64,000 nucleotides of DNA from Aricia agestis. Lineage: Eukaryota; Arthropoda; Insecta; Lepidoptera; Lycaenidae. Under the pieces are notes generated by a model that saw only the letters and a program-made list of their open reading frames with translations, ran no database searches and was not told the origin of the DNA. A program made the position numbers and the translations under genes. Shown here piece by piece: positions 13,170-23,827 of this stretch. Location of the stretch: contig NC_056406.1 of NCBI RefSeq assembly GCF_905147365.1, positions 756,501 to 820,500 on the forward strand. The letters run 5' to 3'. Position 1 is the stretch's first letter; the number at the start of each line of letters is the position of its first letter.

Positions 13170-13305
13170 GGGCGAAGCCAAACGAGCGTAATTTGTGAGT
13201 CGTGAGTCGCAGAATTTCGGCCCGGCAGAATTCTGCTGCATTCAGTTTCATACAAAAGTCCTGTTTGATTCACAACTCACAAATTACGCTCGTTTGGCTT
13301 CACCC
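13170..13305. mobile_element. 136-bp MITE with TAA target duplication
   Basis: Ends GGGCGAAGCCAAACGAGCG and CGCTCGTTTGGCTTCACCC form inverted repeats of about 30 bp, flanked by TAA at 13167-13169 and 13306-13308. PIF/Harbinger-like by TSD. It lies between the convergent PEPCK and DSCC1 3' ends. Confidence 0.75.
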
Positions 13306-13597
13306 TAATTAAAGTTTACTATCGGAGAGGGAACAACTTTGATAGAGAAACTATTCTATTTATGTGTTTACGAATACCATCGAATACATAACTAACTCAG
13401 TCTTTACACAGAACTGTGGGAACAACACAAGCCTCTTAGATCCCAATTGTTCCCTGAATGTTGACTGGAGCTTTAAGTATCTTTTGCACCTCCTACCTCT
13501 ACATAAAGTGGGCTTATTTAACTTTATAATTCAGTTTTTCTTTTTTTGGATTGTTCATTTACCTTAAAACACTCTTATATAAACAAAAGTTTTTCTA

Positions 13598-16236
13598 TCA
13601 TTTCATATGTTTGGCGGAGAAGACTCTAACGCCATCTAGCGTGGAGGCGCGCGCGTGCTTCGTCAGCAGCGCGTTCACGTTGAGCTTCTCTGTCGCGTAC
13701 AACCTGCAATATAACAGTGTTTCAACTATTCAATATGCCACAGTATTTGTAGCTGTCATATTATTACAACTACCATACTACCAAGGATGTGCTCCGAAAT
13801 TCCAACAGTATAGCGACTAGTGCACTGTGACTCGAATCACTCGATTGGCAAACGAGACGCCAGGGGCAGTTTATTATACGTAACTCGATTAGCTAAACAG
13901 TCCATCATTATGAGCAAATAATTAATAGACGTGTTATTATTTTGGCATGTCTACGAGGTATGAGAATCAGTAATTACGCACAAACCGCGGTAGGTGTCAG
14001 TCACGGAGCTAATACAAAGAGGAGCTGGCCTAAGCAACTGTGCACTGTGATTTTCAACTAGGTCCTGACGTCCTCATTGTGGGCGGGGCTTAAGTTAGTA
14101 CACTTTCAGCGTTTGTCAGGTGCACATGTAACGAGTTACGAGACTCCCAATAAATTGGTGTTTTTTTTGCGTTCTTAATAAGGAAAGGATGAAGTATTGT
14201 GTTTTACAATGTCGAAAACACTCAGACAGACGTTCTGATAATATTAAAAGCCATCACATTTCATTTGGAAATAATTTTAAATGTAATTTAAATATAAAAG
14301 TTCTAGAACATTTTAGCTTTCAGCGTTAATAATCCTACTGAGACACTAGATGGCCAAACCTTTGGAAGATAATACAGACGTAAATGCGTATAATTTTGCA
14401 TAAGTTTATTACAATAATCATACTTGAATACTGAAAACCGTTATACACTTAGTCTTAAACACATTTAAATAGCTAAAACCGTGATTATATAGCTTTTATT
14501 ATGATATTACTTTAAAACCGCCATCTGTCGTCATCTATGATAACTATTTGAATCGTAACAAAATAGTACGTCCCATAATATTCAAGACGAAATGACATCT
14601 TGTGTAAGATAGTTGAACTTCGTAGTAACATCAACATCGACCTATGCTAGTAGTTTTGCTTTTAGCCGATAGATGAAATATTGATAAGTGGACGGACAAA
14701 TGTGACGCGTCATTTTATAAGGAAACTTGATTACAACGCGTGCAGTGGTGTCAGTTACAACACAGATATAAACGAACTGAAGTAAACTCACTGTATGTAG
14801 GGCGAGATCTCGTCGACGGTCCACTTGGGCTTGGTCTGGAACAGCACCTTGAACCGCTCGCCTATGTCCTCCGGCAGGTCCTCCTCCACGAAGCCCCAGA
14901 TCACCTGCGGCGTGCTACTCTTGTCTATCAGCGCCACGCCCGACAACTGCGACTCCTGGAAGTGCCAACATGACCAGAAATATTATTATAAAGCCTAAAC
15001 AATCAAGAAAATTTCTGAACGTCGACGCTGTAGCGCCTACCACCGGTTCGGAACTAACCCGGCGAGAAGAATAGGCGTAAAAAACTCACGCGGGGCTCAT
15101 CATTTAAATAATAGAAAATGTAATGTCTAAAACGACGTATATATATAAAAGAAAAACATACATCGGTAACCATCCCCTCGGGCACGGAGTCCCGCCAGGC
15201 CTGCATGAACTCGGCGAGGTTAAACTTGCCGGCGCTGTTGAGCAGCACCCGCGCCAGGTAGCGGCACACCTTGCCCTCCCGGTACCGGTAGTACTGCGCC
15301 GCGCCCTCCCGCACGGACTCCTCGGTGTAGAACCTGAACATGGCCTCCAGAATCGGCCTCGGGATGAGATCCTTGAGGCTCTCCAGCGTCTCCTCCCGCG
15401 ATATCCGGTCCAGAGCCCAGGAGTTCTCCTCTATCAGGTCCAGCATGTAGGACAGCACGCGGAACTCGTAGTCGAAGTCCAGCAGGCGGTAGTGCTCGTC
15501 CACCTGGACGGCCTGGATCTTCTCCAGCTCGTCTGCCAGCTCCGCCCTCGACGCCTGCACCCTGTCGAGGAGGTCTTCGTAGGTGAGCAGCTTGGTTTTG
15601 TCGACCGCGTACTCCAGCTCCGGGCCGCGATATCTGGACGGCTCCAGGAGTTTCCGGAGCTTGGCGAGGCGCGGCTTGCACGGCTTGAGCTCGTAGTAGG
15701 TGAAGAAGGTGTCGAGGATGTCCCTGTGTTCGATCCGCCGCGGCGGGCGGCCGTCGTCGGACTCCGTCGACCGGTCGAGGCTGGCGTTGGACTTGTCGAG
15801 CGATGTGTCGGAGTCCATGGAGTCGTGCGCGACGGTCTCGTCGAGGCCGGTGGCCGCCGCGAACAGCAGGTCGGGTACGAGTAGGAGGCTGTTGGAAGTC
15901 TCCGCTTCTTTTACGTCGTAGGTTCTACTGTTCGTACATAGCACGACATTTTCGTCAGGGTCACCTGGAATTAGATGAAACTAAATTATTTAGATACAGA
16001 CACGTAACTCAACCTAGTCTAAGGCTATAAATAAATAAAAAATACCTTTAAAAATCATATCGTTGCCTGCTTCGATCTCTTTCAGTAGGTAATCATCTAG
16101 CAGCATCAGTTTTAAATTATTACTTCTTTTGCTGGCCTCAGGAAACCTTAATATTTGTGTGACCTCTGTCAGTTCGGACTCGTGTAGTTTAGCCGCCTTT
16201 ATGATTTTCCTCACATCTTCGGGCGCCCTTTGTACA
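13598..16236 (-). CDS. DSCC1: Sister chromatid cohesion protein DCC1 homologue (first exon not found)
   Basis: DCC1 with CTF8 and CTF18 forms the alternative RFC clamp loader that loads PCNA and supports cohesion at forks (nucleus). Exons on the minus strand: 16236-16046, 15964-15162, 14955-14792, 13703-13598; phases agree and splice sites are GT-AG. About 420 codons are visible, against roughly 390-400 in vertebrates. Recognisable DCC1 blocks: GDPDENVVLCTNSRTYD, the FNLAEFMQAWRDSVPEGMV segment, DLPEDIGERFKVLFQTKPKW followed by ISPYIQ, and a C-terminal NALLTKHARAS with GVRVFSAKH. The first visible exon starts with one base of a split codon, so a short upstream exon with the ATG is missing. 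None of the ATGs between 16237 and 16600 gave a convincing phase-2 donor. Confidence 0.93.
14189..14329 (+). other. Possible THAP-like zinc-finger fragment in DSCC1 intron
   Basis: A 46-codon frame from a good-context ATG starts MKYCVLQCRKHSD and contains HHISFGNN. The early C-x3-C and ISF resemble the N-terminus of THAP domains, which are common in P-element-type transposases. No downstream C-x2-H pair is seen. It may be a transposon relic or chance; the assignment is weak. Confidence 0.2.
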
Positions 16237-16613
16237 CTAACACAAAAAAAGTAATTACAGCTTATATAAATATTATTATATATTAAGTTTATGATTATAA
16301 TCATAAACCTATAAGTCTATGATTATAATATATATTAAGTCTATGATTATAATCGTGCCCACTCAATAAATGTTAAATTTTAAATTTAACATTTATTGAG
16401 TGGACACGACTTTATTATGGCAAAAAGTCCTGTCATTGCGACAGATTAACTTTTTTACCATTTGACAGTTTTGACACTTGCCAGATGAAACAATTTGACA
16501 CTGACGTAATTCAATCGATTAGATTTTGACCCTCAAAAATTCCTCTAGAAAATTGCAACTTTATTTTCAATTAGTGTTTTAGATTAGACTGTTTAGTGAG
16601 TAGTAAATCCAAA
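16237..16613. promoter_or_regulatory. Shared DSCC1/TIMM23 intergenic promoter region with palindrome
   Basis: The start regions of the two divergent genes lie within 380 bp, suggesting a bidirectional promoter. No TATA box is evident on the TIMM23 side. A near-continuous palindrome occupies 16359-16403 (22-bp arms, 1-nt spacer). Next to it, 16290-16355 holds imperfect repeats of CTATGATTATAAT. The missing first DSCC1 exon should also lie here or just beyond. Confidence 0.5.
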
Positions 16614-17534
16614 ATGTCGATATTCGGTGAAATACTTCCAATAAACAGGAGCGAGGAGAAGAACAAGCAGGCGAGCGCGAGCCTCTCGCCGTACCTCAAC
16701 TTCGACCCGAGCGTAGTGCCGCGGATGCAGCCGGAGTTCCTGTACCCCGACGAGAGCCACATGGCCTCCACCGCCCGCCGCTCCAATGTCGCGCTGCCCA
16801 TCATCGGCATGTCCTTCATGACGGGCTCAGGTCTGAACATAACCTCTTCCTCTGACTTCCTATAATTGTCTATGGTTGTAATCCAAAATATTGTGTTGTA
16901 ACATTTCTGTTTAGGACGATTCGAGTAGGTAGAAAGTAATATTTAATTTTTTTCAGGTTTGGGTGGGATGGCGGGATTATACAAAGGTCTCCGAGCGACC
17001 ACACTCGCAGGACAGACCGGCAAAATCAGACGAACTCAACTAATTAACTATGTCATGAAACAAGGTAAAGTTTACTTTATTATAACATTTATAGATGTTA
17101 TCATTGAGATGTCAATAATTGCCATACAGAAAATAGAATCCATTGCTCAGGTGATAAAAGAAATATTAAAGGATGAAGATGCATTGTATTTTGTAATTAC
17201 TACCAATATCCAAAGACCAAACAAAGTATAAAATGTACAAAACAGGAGTTTTAAAACATATAATAACTTTTCAGGGACCACAACGGGCTGCACACTGGGA
17301 ATCCTTGCATCTTTCTACTCGACTATTGCTCTGGGAGTGACATGGCTGCGAGATCAGGAGGACACAGCTAACACGTTCATTGCCGCTACAACCACCGGAG
17401 TCCTGTACAAATGCACCAGCGGCCTCCGCTCGATGGGCCTAGGAGCTGCGGCAGGGCTCACACTAGCCGGCATCTATACACTGGTCACGGACAATGACAA
17501 CATATGGAGCAAAGCGAGATATATAAGAATGTGA
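16614..17534 (+). CDS. Timm23: Mitochondrial import inner membrane translocase subunit Tim23
   Basis: Channel subunit of the TIM23 presequence translocase in the mitochondrial inner membrane. Exons 16614-16830, 16957-17064 and 17275-17534 are joined by GT-AG introns with consistent phase-1 junctions, giving 194 aa. A hydrophilic intermembrane-space N-terminus (residues 1 to about 65) precedes a Tim17/22/23-family membrane domain with small-residue-rich segments, including MTGSGLGGMAGLYKGLRATT, TTTGCTLGILASFYSTIALG and LGAAAGLTLAGIYTLV. Length is typical for the family. The start is the first ATG of the open exon, in AAA context. It diverges from DSCC1. Confidence 0.96.
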
Positions 17535-17741
17535 TGTGATTCCCCCTACTATGCTAGTTTTATGTAAATAGTCAGTAATTTTAGGTATTGTTTTAAGGCA
17601 CTCGATGATCTGTCAAGTGAGTATAGACTTTAATGCCATGTCTATAACTTGTCCAGGTTGCTGTGCGCCATACAGGTTATCCTGCTTTCAATGTTATGTC
17701 CCATATTGGAACAGGAGTAGCACAATTTTATTTAAGTCTCA

Positions 17742-17747
17742 AATAAA
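17742..17747 (+). terminator. Candidate TIMM23 poly(A) signal
   Basis: AATAAA about 210 nt downstream of the TIMM23 stop codon. Confidence 0.5.
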
Positions 17748-17752
17748 AAATG

Positions 17753-19384
17753 TTCAGAAAATTAAATCTTTTATTTTACAAAACTCATATTTACACCTTA
17801 AACCTATGAGAGTATATTGTTTACATAATGTAAAATGGGGAATGGAGAAGTAATTATAAAAGTTGAGCCAACTAAAATTGTAATTCTTCATATTGCAAGA
17901 AATCAAAATAACTGAAATGTCAATAAGTTTATAATTGTATTATTATTATAACCATTTATAACTATCATAATATTTTAGTAATTGACAATATAATCAATTA
18001 GATCTACATACCTTGATCTTCAAGAACTACATGTCTTGTAACTCGATAGTAATAGGATTGTACATATTATACAAATTACAGGAAAACATAGAATAAAGCT
18101 ACAATGTTGGACTGGTGCTCCAGCAGTATTTGCTAAAATATAGTCCATCAAAAGTAAAATCTCAAATTATATTAGCACATAATGGTATCATAAAATGAAT
18201 TGCCCGTCTTCTGCTTCACATTACACGACATTACTTATAGTGGAGATTATAACATGATAACTAAATGCTAAATTGAACATTATGTCTATGAGAGTATTGA
18301 GTGATAAGAAACACTTATCTTGAGAAGGGAAGCCACACTCCGTACACAGTATCCAGACTTATCATGACATTATCTTTATTAACTCCTAAAACAATAAAAT
18401 ATGTATTTACAAGTACATATTATTTAACTTATAAGTTATAACCCATTTTACAACTAGATATTAAATACAAAAAAAATCATTAGGATTTTCTTACACAAGT
18501 AACAAATGTTCACAGAGTGAATCTGTATATAGCTCTCTGCGTTCTCTCAATATTCAATGAATTAGAAGCTATGCAGGAAAAGCAAATAACAGTTTCTTAC
18601 ATAGATAATATTAATAAGAATTTTTACTTTTGGAGTTTGAATCAAAGGCAAGTGGTTCAGAAACTATGATAATCAAATAACAATACATTGATTTAAAATA
18701 TTATTCATGAAAAAATATTAACTCCCAAATTAGCTAATAGTTAGTCAAAAAAAAAATACTGCTCTACAAATCAGAGAAAATAATGTGGCTATAACTGCAG
18801 AGTAACTTGTGTTAGTAAAACCTACTCAATCTGGCCTTACCTAATAACTAAGATTAAATTGTTGTACTGCTCATAAGGATAGGATAATATTATACTTTAA
18901 TATATGTAGCTATATTCTATGTACACAACTATTACTTAGGCATTAGTCCTTATTTCAACATTTTTTAAGAACATAGTTTCAAGTATTAAAATATTTTATT
19001 GTATACAAATAATTCCAAAAATATATTTGGCAAATTATTTTTATTAAGTTTGGAAAAGAAGTTGTGTTCTTTAACTATTGATTACTTGATTAAATTGAAA
19101 AGTAAGTACATACTGCTTCAATATTGTTTGTTCCAGCATAAACAGCTTGTGTAGTGTATTGGCTAATTTAAAGATAATTGTATCAAACATTTCTCAAGCG
19201 TTAACCACTGTTCAGTCTCTCAAGACTCTTAAATTAGACATATTACCAACTATTATCTATATATAGATCTAGTTTAAATATATTTGGCAATTTAAACACA
19301 TGCAACTACCTGCTGATATTCTTTCAATTGAGTTCGGCATTCTGTGCTGCAGCCGTTTAATCCCAAGGCGCAGCAACTCGTGTG
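17753..19384. other. AT-rich stretch; probably includes DENND6 3' UTR
   Basis: No coding frame seen on either strand. The genes on each side converge here. Minus-strand AATAAA candidates (TTTATT on plus) occur near 18375 and 19040, but the end of the DENND6 transcript cannot be placed. Confidence 0.5.
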
Positions 19385-21073
19385 TCACGAGTTTGCATTC
19401 AAAATGGATTTCATATCCTCTGGCAGAACACTGTTGAGCTCCTCGAGACGTTTAGCTAACAGTGTCCGAGTGTTACTGGCCACTGGGGGATCACTTCTCA
19501 AAACTTCCCGGAGCTTCAGAACCATATCCACTATTTCCACCTCCTTCTTTCCGATTGACCATCTCTTAAGGTCACTCTCGGCCAGAGCTTCCAATTGCAG
19601 GGCATGCAACTTATCAGTTAATTTTCCATGTCGCTCATGAAACCACGCACTGAAGTTTGGAGTTCTAAAGAAGTGTCTGTACAACCCTATCCAGTCACCC
19701 TTGATACCGGTAGTGAGGTGGGGGCCGGCGTGCTGTAAAGATGCGAAGAAATCCTCCGGGTTGAAAGGATTCGGAATGGGTGGAGCTCGGAACGGAGAAA
19801 TATTCTTCTGTAAAGGCATCAAGGAAGCCATGTATCTCTCGAGGGGTATCATAAAGCTCTGTGTCAACTCCAATAGATGCCTCTTCACCATCGCAGTCTG
19901 TACCTCCGTAGGCCTCTCTGTCCTCATACCATTGTGGAGCTTCTTTATAATAGCCTTATCTTTTTCCAAGAACGGTTTATACTGTGTGTACAAGCCTGGG
20001 GCAGAATCCAAGTGTTTGACACTCCCCACCTTCCTCAACTTTGTTTTTATAGATGATGAGTCGCTGAGTTTGATCGTGTGGGGCCAATGTTGGAGAGTCT
20101 TAGTAAAAAATGGATTGGTTACACCAAGGATTATACATGGAGGGTTGAACTGCTTGCGGGTGAACTCCTTAAACTCACTATCGTGTATCGTGAAGTACGG
20201 CCTGTGCTCTGCCGTATATGGAAGCGGCTGTATTAAATTGGTCAAAGCTTGCACCAGTGCCGAGCTGTCCGTGGGCGAACTGGCCATAACTACGATAGGC
20301 TCCGCGGTCAAAACCAGCTCCCACAACAGATGCAGGTGGGATATCAAACTCGATAGAGGATCGAAAACGTTGACATCCTGGATGGACGCAAGGATGTGAG
20401 GAACGTTCAACGACTCCAGAGGCTTCAGGATATCTGACCGAGCCACTTTTCCAGTTTGGTGATTAGGAATATACGACTGGAAGACGCTCCCCATCACTGG
20501 CAGCATCATGTTCTGGCCTGCGTCCAGCACGGGCCACCGGTTGATGTCGTGACAGGCGGCCTCGAGGCTGCTCTCGCCGTCCTCGAAATGTTTGGGGGCG
20601 ATCAGCTGAATCACCTTGTAGAACAAATTTATGAACGGCAGGCGCGTCAACAGTATGAGGCTCTTCTGGAAGTATCCACGCGGCAGGGACGGGTCCTTGA
20701 CCTGGCGGAAGTACACGAAGCCCCAGTAGTGAGTGCAGTCCGCGCGCAGCGTCGGCACACTCTCCTCGTTGTAGCGGAGCTGCTGCGGTGTGAGCGGGGC
20801 GCGAGTCCGCAGCCGGACGTGGAACTGGGTGTCCCCCATACAACCAGAGTTAGAATCTGGAAACGCCAGGTAGCAAATGTTGCACTTCTCCTGGTCGGAC
20901 AGCTTCACCCCGGGCGGGTACACGCTCTCCATCGCCTGACCCAGTTCCAGGTCGAACGTGACGACGCAGATGCAGTGGAGCCAATCCGAAAACCTGCTCC
21001 ATTTGGATTGGAATTCTAGTTCTACCTTGGAAATGTCATTGCCTTCGTAATTTCGTAAACCGCCGCAGGCCAT
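19385..21073 (-). CDS. DENND6: DENN domain-containing protein 6 (DENND6/FAM116) homologue, intronless
   Basis: DENND6 proteins are guanine-nucleotide exchange factors, best known for Rab14 in endosomal recycling in mammals. One uninterrupted frame of 562 codons starts at an ATG whose context is AAAACATGGC. The N-terminal uDENN block shows WLHCICVVTFDLELGQ followed by VYPPGVKLS; then YWGFVYFRQVKDPSLPRGY with KSLILLTRLPF; a cDENN core with HLLWELVLTAEPIVVMASSP and PYFTIHDSEFKEF; and a C-terminal FSAWFHERHGKL. Length is slightly below the roughly 600 aa of the human proteins. No stop or frameshift interrupts it, so it looks functional. Unlike its neighbours it has no introns in the coding region. 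Antisense frames of 232 and 187 codons inside it are shadows. Confidence 0.93.
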   Translation of the reverse strand: MACGGLRNYEGNDISKVELEFQSKWSRFSDWLHCICVVTFDLELGQAMESVYPPGVKLSDQEKCNICYLAFPDSNSGCMGDTQFHVRLRTRAPLTPQQLRYNEESVPTLRADCTHYWGFVYFRQVKDPSLPRGYFQKSLILLTRLPFINLFYKVIQLIAPKHFEDGESSLEAACHDINRWPVLDAGQNMMLPVMGSVFQSYIPNHQTGKVARSDILKPLESLNVPHILASIQDVNVFDPLSSLISHLHLLWELVLTAEPIVVMASSPTDSSALVQALTNLIQPLPYTAEHRPYFTIHDSEFKEFTRKQFNPPCIILGVTNPFFTKTLQHWPHTIKLSDSSSIKTKLRKVGSVKHLDSAPGLYTQYKPFLEKDKAIIKKLHNGMRTERPTEVQTAMVKRHLLELTQSFMIPLERYMASLMPLQKNISPFRAPPIPNPFNPEDFFASLQHAGPHLTTGIKGDWIGLYRHFFRTPNFSAWFHERHGKLTDKLHALQLEALAESDLKRWSIGKKEVEIVDMVLKLREVLRSDPPVASNTRTLLAKRLEELNSVLPEDMKSILNANS

Positions 21074-21992
21074 GTTTTCTTAGTAAACGGTATCCATTAT
21101 AGAAAATTAATTAAATTACCACGATTGTATCACAAAACTGCACTCTTTGTTTACGTTGATTACGCATTATTCGTTTATTTCACAAAAAAATAAGGATAAC
21201 TTTGTACACAGATCGTACGCACACCAGCTGTTCTTGCAATATGGCCGCGCGCGCCAATTGCCAAAAGACAATAAACAAAATAATTTTGAGATAAAATCAA
21301 AAGCTATTATTTTACTTACCCATTCTCCATATTATTTTACAATTCAATTTAAATAATTCATAACAAAACAATCGGACTATTAAATACACAAAAAACAAAT
21401 TTAAAAAACTTCACTGACGCGAAGTACTAAACGATACGTTCCATTAGACGCAAAATTTAAATTTGAAAATAATAAATATTATTCAGTGAACATTAAAATA
21501 TAATATTTATGAAAATTTTGCTATAAAAACGTTAAAAAAATATAAAAGAAGGGACACCGTAATGTTAACATTTTATAAAATATTGTTTTTTTTAACAAAA
21601 ATTACGAATTAAAGTAATTTGAAACGGAACGGATTTTAAAACACCAATCAGCGTTCAGTGACGTCACACATGCTATCCCGCGTTCCATTTAGCGAAAAAC
21701 GATCAAAATGCCTCCATTTTGATGGAGAATCCTCCAACGCGGGACATGACAACTTTTTTACATACCGTACGGTCTATTTTTACAGGCTACGACCGCGGTC
21801 CCGTCTGAATGGGGCCATTGTCAATAAATATTGTCAAACAGTAGTGACGTCATAGTACAGACTATAGATCCATTTGGTGCCAAAATTTAAATTGACAATT
21901 TTAACCGCATTTTTGCTGTAAATTCTAGTGTTTTAATATACTTGTGGTCTATTCTACATGGGATTCTTTAAAATAAACACAAAAATAACATG
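21074..21992. other. DENND6 upstream region, AT-rich
   Basis: No gene seen. Two TGACGTCA-like sites lie at about 21658-21665 and 21845-21852. A short inverted repeat around 21677-21745 contains ATCCCGCGTTCC paired with AACGCGGGA. The DENND6 promoter probably lies in the first 200 bp. Confidence 0.4.
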
Positions 21993-22195
21993 GTCCTAGC
22001 CAATGATGAAATACTCAAACCAGATATGTTACTACCGCGCGCGTTGTGAAGCTTCAAATACGGCCCAATTGGGCCGTCTGTTGTTTAGTCTGCATCGAGC
22101 GCAGTCACGAATGTGCCGCGTCTTGTCTTACCTAAATAAATTGAAAATGACGTCGTACGTGTATCGAAAATGTACCAACTGTGACTCGAAAGTAA

Positions 22196-22806
22196 GGAAG
22201 CATACCCATACTACATGTAGTAGGTATCTAGACCTCTAGACCCCCTCCCCCCCTAAATGGGTCATGACCCATTTAGGGGGGGAGGGGGTCTAGAGTTTTG
22301 TCACGTAGTCAATTTCGCCGAGAGAAACGTCATACGATTTTTTTTTCTCGCCATTTAATACTTGACATTGGCATTTATTATGGTTATTTATAGCCAACAG
22401 CCATTAAAAAAAACAGGCGCTGTTGTCACTTGTCAAGCATTTTGAAAAGCTGTCAAGCTTGGTGATCATTTACTATATGTATTATCTTAAATATTGGTGT
22501 CAAGTATTTCTTTTTGGCAAACTATTGGGTATTGGGTATCAAATTATTTTTTTGGTGATCGTTATTTTTATTCTCATATTTAATTAAGTAATATTTGTTA
22601 TAAATACTGTTGGTGTCAAGTTTTTTTTTGGCAAACTTTTGGGTACCTATCAAAGTATTTTTGATGATCGTTATTTTTATTCCCATATTTAATTGAGTAG
22701 TAATAATCATAATATTAATACGCGAGTGAAAAACTTTGTAACCCTTTTTACGAAAAACGGGTCAAAAAATCTTAAAAAGTAGGTCACGTAGTATGGGTAT
22801 ACTCCC
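22196..22806. mobile_element. 611-bp PIF/Harbinger-like MITE nested in the hAT MITE
   Basis: Termini GGAAGCATACCCATACTAC and, from the right, GGGAGTATACCCATACTAC; TAA duplicated at 22193-22195 and 22807-22809. The uninterrupted hAT copy at 29.9 kb has a single TAA at the same place, proving both boundaries. Internally there are two tandem diverged copies of a roughly 120-bp block (about 22495-22710) and a long perfect palindrome. Confidence 0.88.
22234..22295. repeat. 62-bp perfect palindrome, no spacer
   Basis: 31-bp arms centred between 22264 and 22265 (core GGGTCATGACCC), with C-runs on the left and G-runs on the right. No mismatch was found when checked base by base. It lies near the left end of the nested MITE. 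Confidence 0.9.
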
Positions 22807-23135
22807 TAAACAAAACACATGGAATCTCTTACCACATGTCTTGATTGCAATAAATACCTCGATTATTTACATTTTCAATTATTTTTTCGAACAATCTGGA
22901 AAAAATCGAATTTTTGTCATAGCTCAGGCGAAGAAAGAGACAGCGATACAATTCGACGTTTAAAAATAGAACTGTCTCTTTTACGTAAATGGTTTTTCTT
23001 ATCTTTTGTTTCACTTATCTGTCAAATTTGTCAATGTCTGCAATTTTGAATTTGAAAATTGTTCGGAAGAGATTTAAGCCGGAAAATAGTATGGACGTAA
23101 CATATCTGTATAAGTACAATATCATTGGTCCTAGC

Positions 23136-23194
23136 CATAAAGTTAATATTATATAGTTACAGCACAATAGACAGTTACAGGCTTTAACTTTATG
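23136..23194. mobile_element. 59-bp miniature hAT-like insertion
   Basis: Inverted ends CATAAAGTTAA and TTAACTTTATG, flanked by GTCCTAGC on the left (23128-23135) and right (23195-23202). The same octamer also flanks the neighbouring 22001-23127 element, so it occurs three times in series. Confidence 0.7.
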
Positions 23195-23495
23195 GTCCTA
23201 GCGGTCATTGGTCCCTGTCAAAAACTTGTCATTTTCTATACAAAGCCGCGATTGACAACATCTGACACTTTTTTTCAATGAGTTTCTAAAATACTAGAGT
23301 AGCAATGTCTTACAAAAGATTCTCAGAAATGCGTAACCACTTTTTTGTTCAAAAGACAATGTCAAGTCATATATTCGTTATGTCATTATGTATGTGAGAT
23401 ATGCCTGCGCCCTGCAGGCATCTTCGAAGTGGCAACGCGTTGCTACCGTAGGTAAACTTCCAATCTAGTTACGTTAGTAACATAGAATATCATTG

Positions 23496-23827
23496 CTTTT
23501 TTTAATGAAATAAGGGGGCAAACGAGCAAACGATTCACCTGATGGAATGCAACTTCCGTCGCCCATGGACACTCGCAGCATCAGAAGAGCTGCATGTGCG
23601 TTGCCGGCCTTTTAAGAGCGAATAGGGTAATAGGGGAGGGTAGGGATGGGAAGGGAAGGGAAGGGAATAGGGGAGGGTAGGAAAGGGAATAGGGTAGGGG
23701 ATTGGGCCTCCGGTAAACTCACTCACAAACACAGCGCAAGCGCTGTTTCACGCCGGTTTTCTGTGAGAACGTGGTATTTCTCCGGTCGAGCCGGCCCATT
23801 CGTGCCGAAGCATGGCTCTCCCACGTA
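23496..23827 (-). mobile_element. Dispersed SINE-like repeat with G-rich VNTR, copy 1
   Basis: Read on the minus strand: TACGTGGGAGAGCC at the start, a GGCTCGACCGG B-box-like block, a hairpin around CAGCGCAAGCGCTG, a C-rich VNTR (CCCTNCCC units), then CCCTTATTTCATTAAAAA as an A-tail. Five copies were noted in the window (others at 28461, 31546, 47301 and 60630), differing in VNTR length. Confidence 0.7.

Larger units (their letters stand above)
22001..23127. mobile_element. hAT-type MITE, copy 1, interrupted by a second MITE
   Basis: Starts CAATGATGAAA and ends with the inverted ATATCATTG, with subterminal CAGATATGTTAC / AACATATCTG. Flanked by the perfect 8-bp duplication GTCCTAGC at 21993-22000 and 23128-23135, diagnostic of hAT insertion. 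Without the nested 22196-22806 insert and its TAA duplication it is 513 bp, matching the 510-bp copy at 29874-30383. Confidence 0.85.

Noticed and set aside
15123..15884. Plus-strand frame of 253 codons opposite DSCC1
   Set aside because: Antisense shadow of the GC-rich DSCC1 exon; no domain, no splice context.
19701..21019. Plus-strand frames of 232 and 187 codons
   Set aside because: Antisense shadows of the DENND6 coding exon.
22003..22239. 78-codon frame
   Set aside because: Inside the hAT MITE and broken by the nested Harbinger MITE; not conserved in the second copy.
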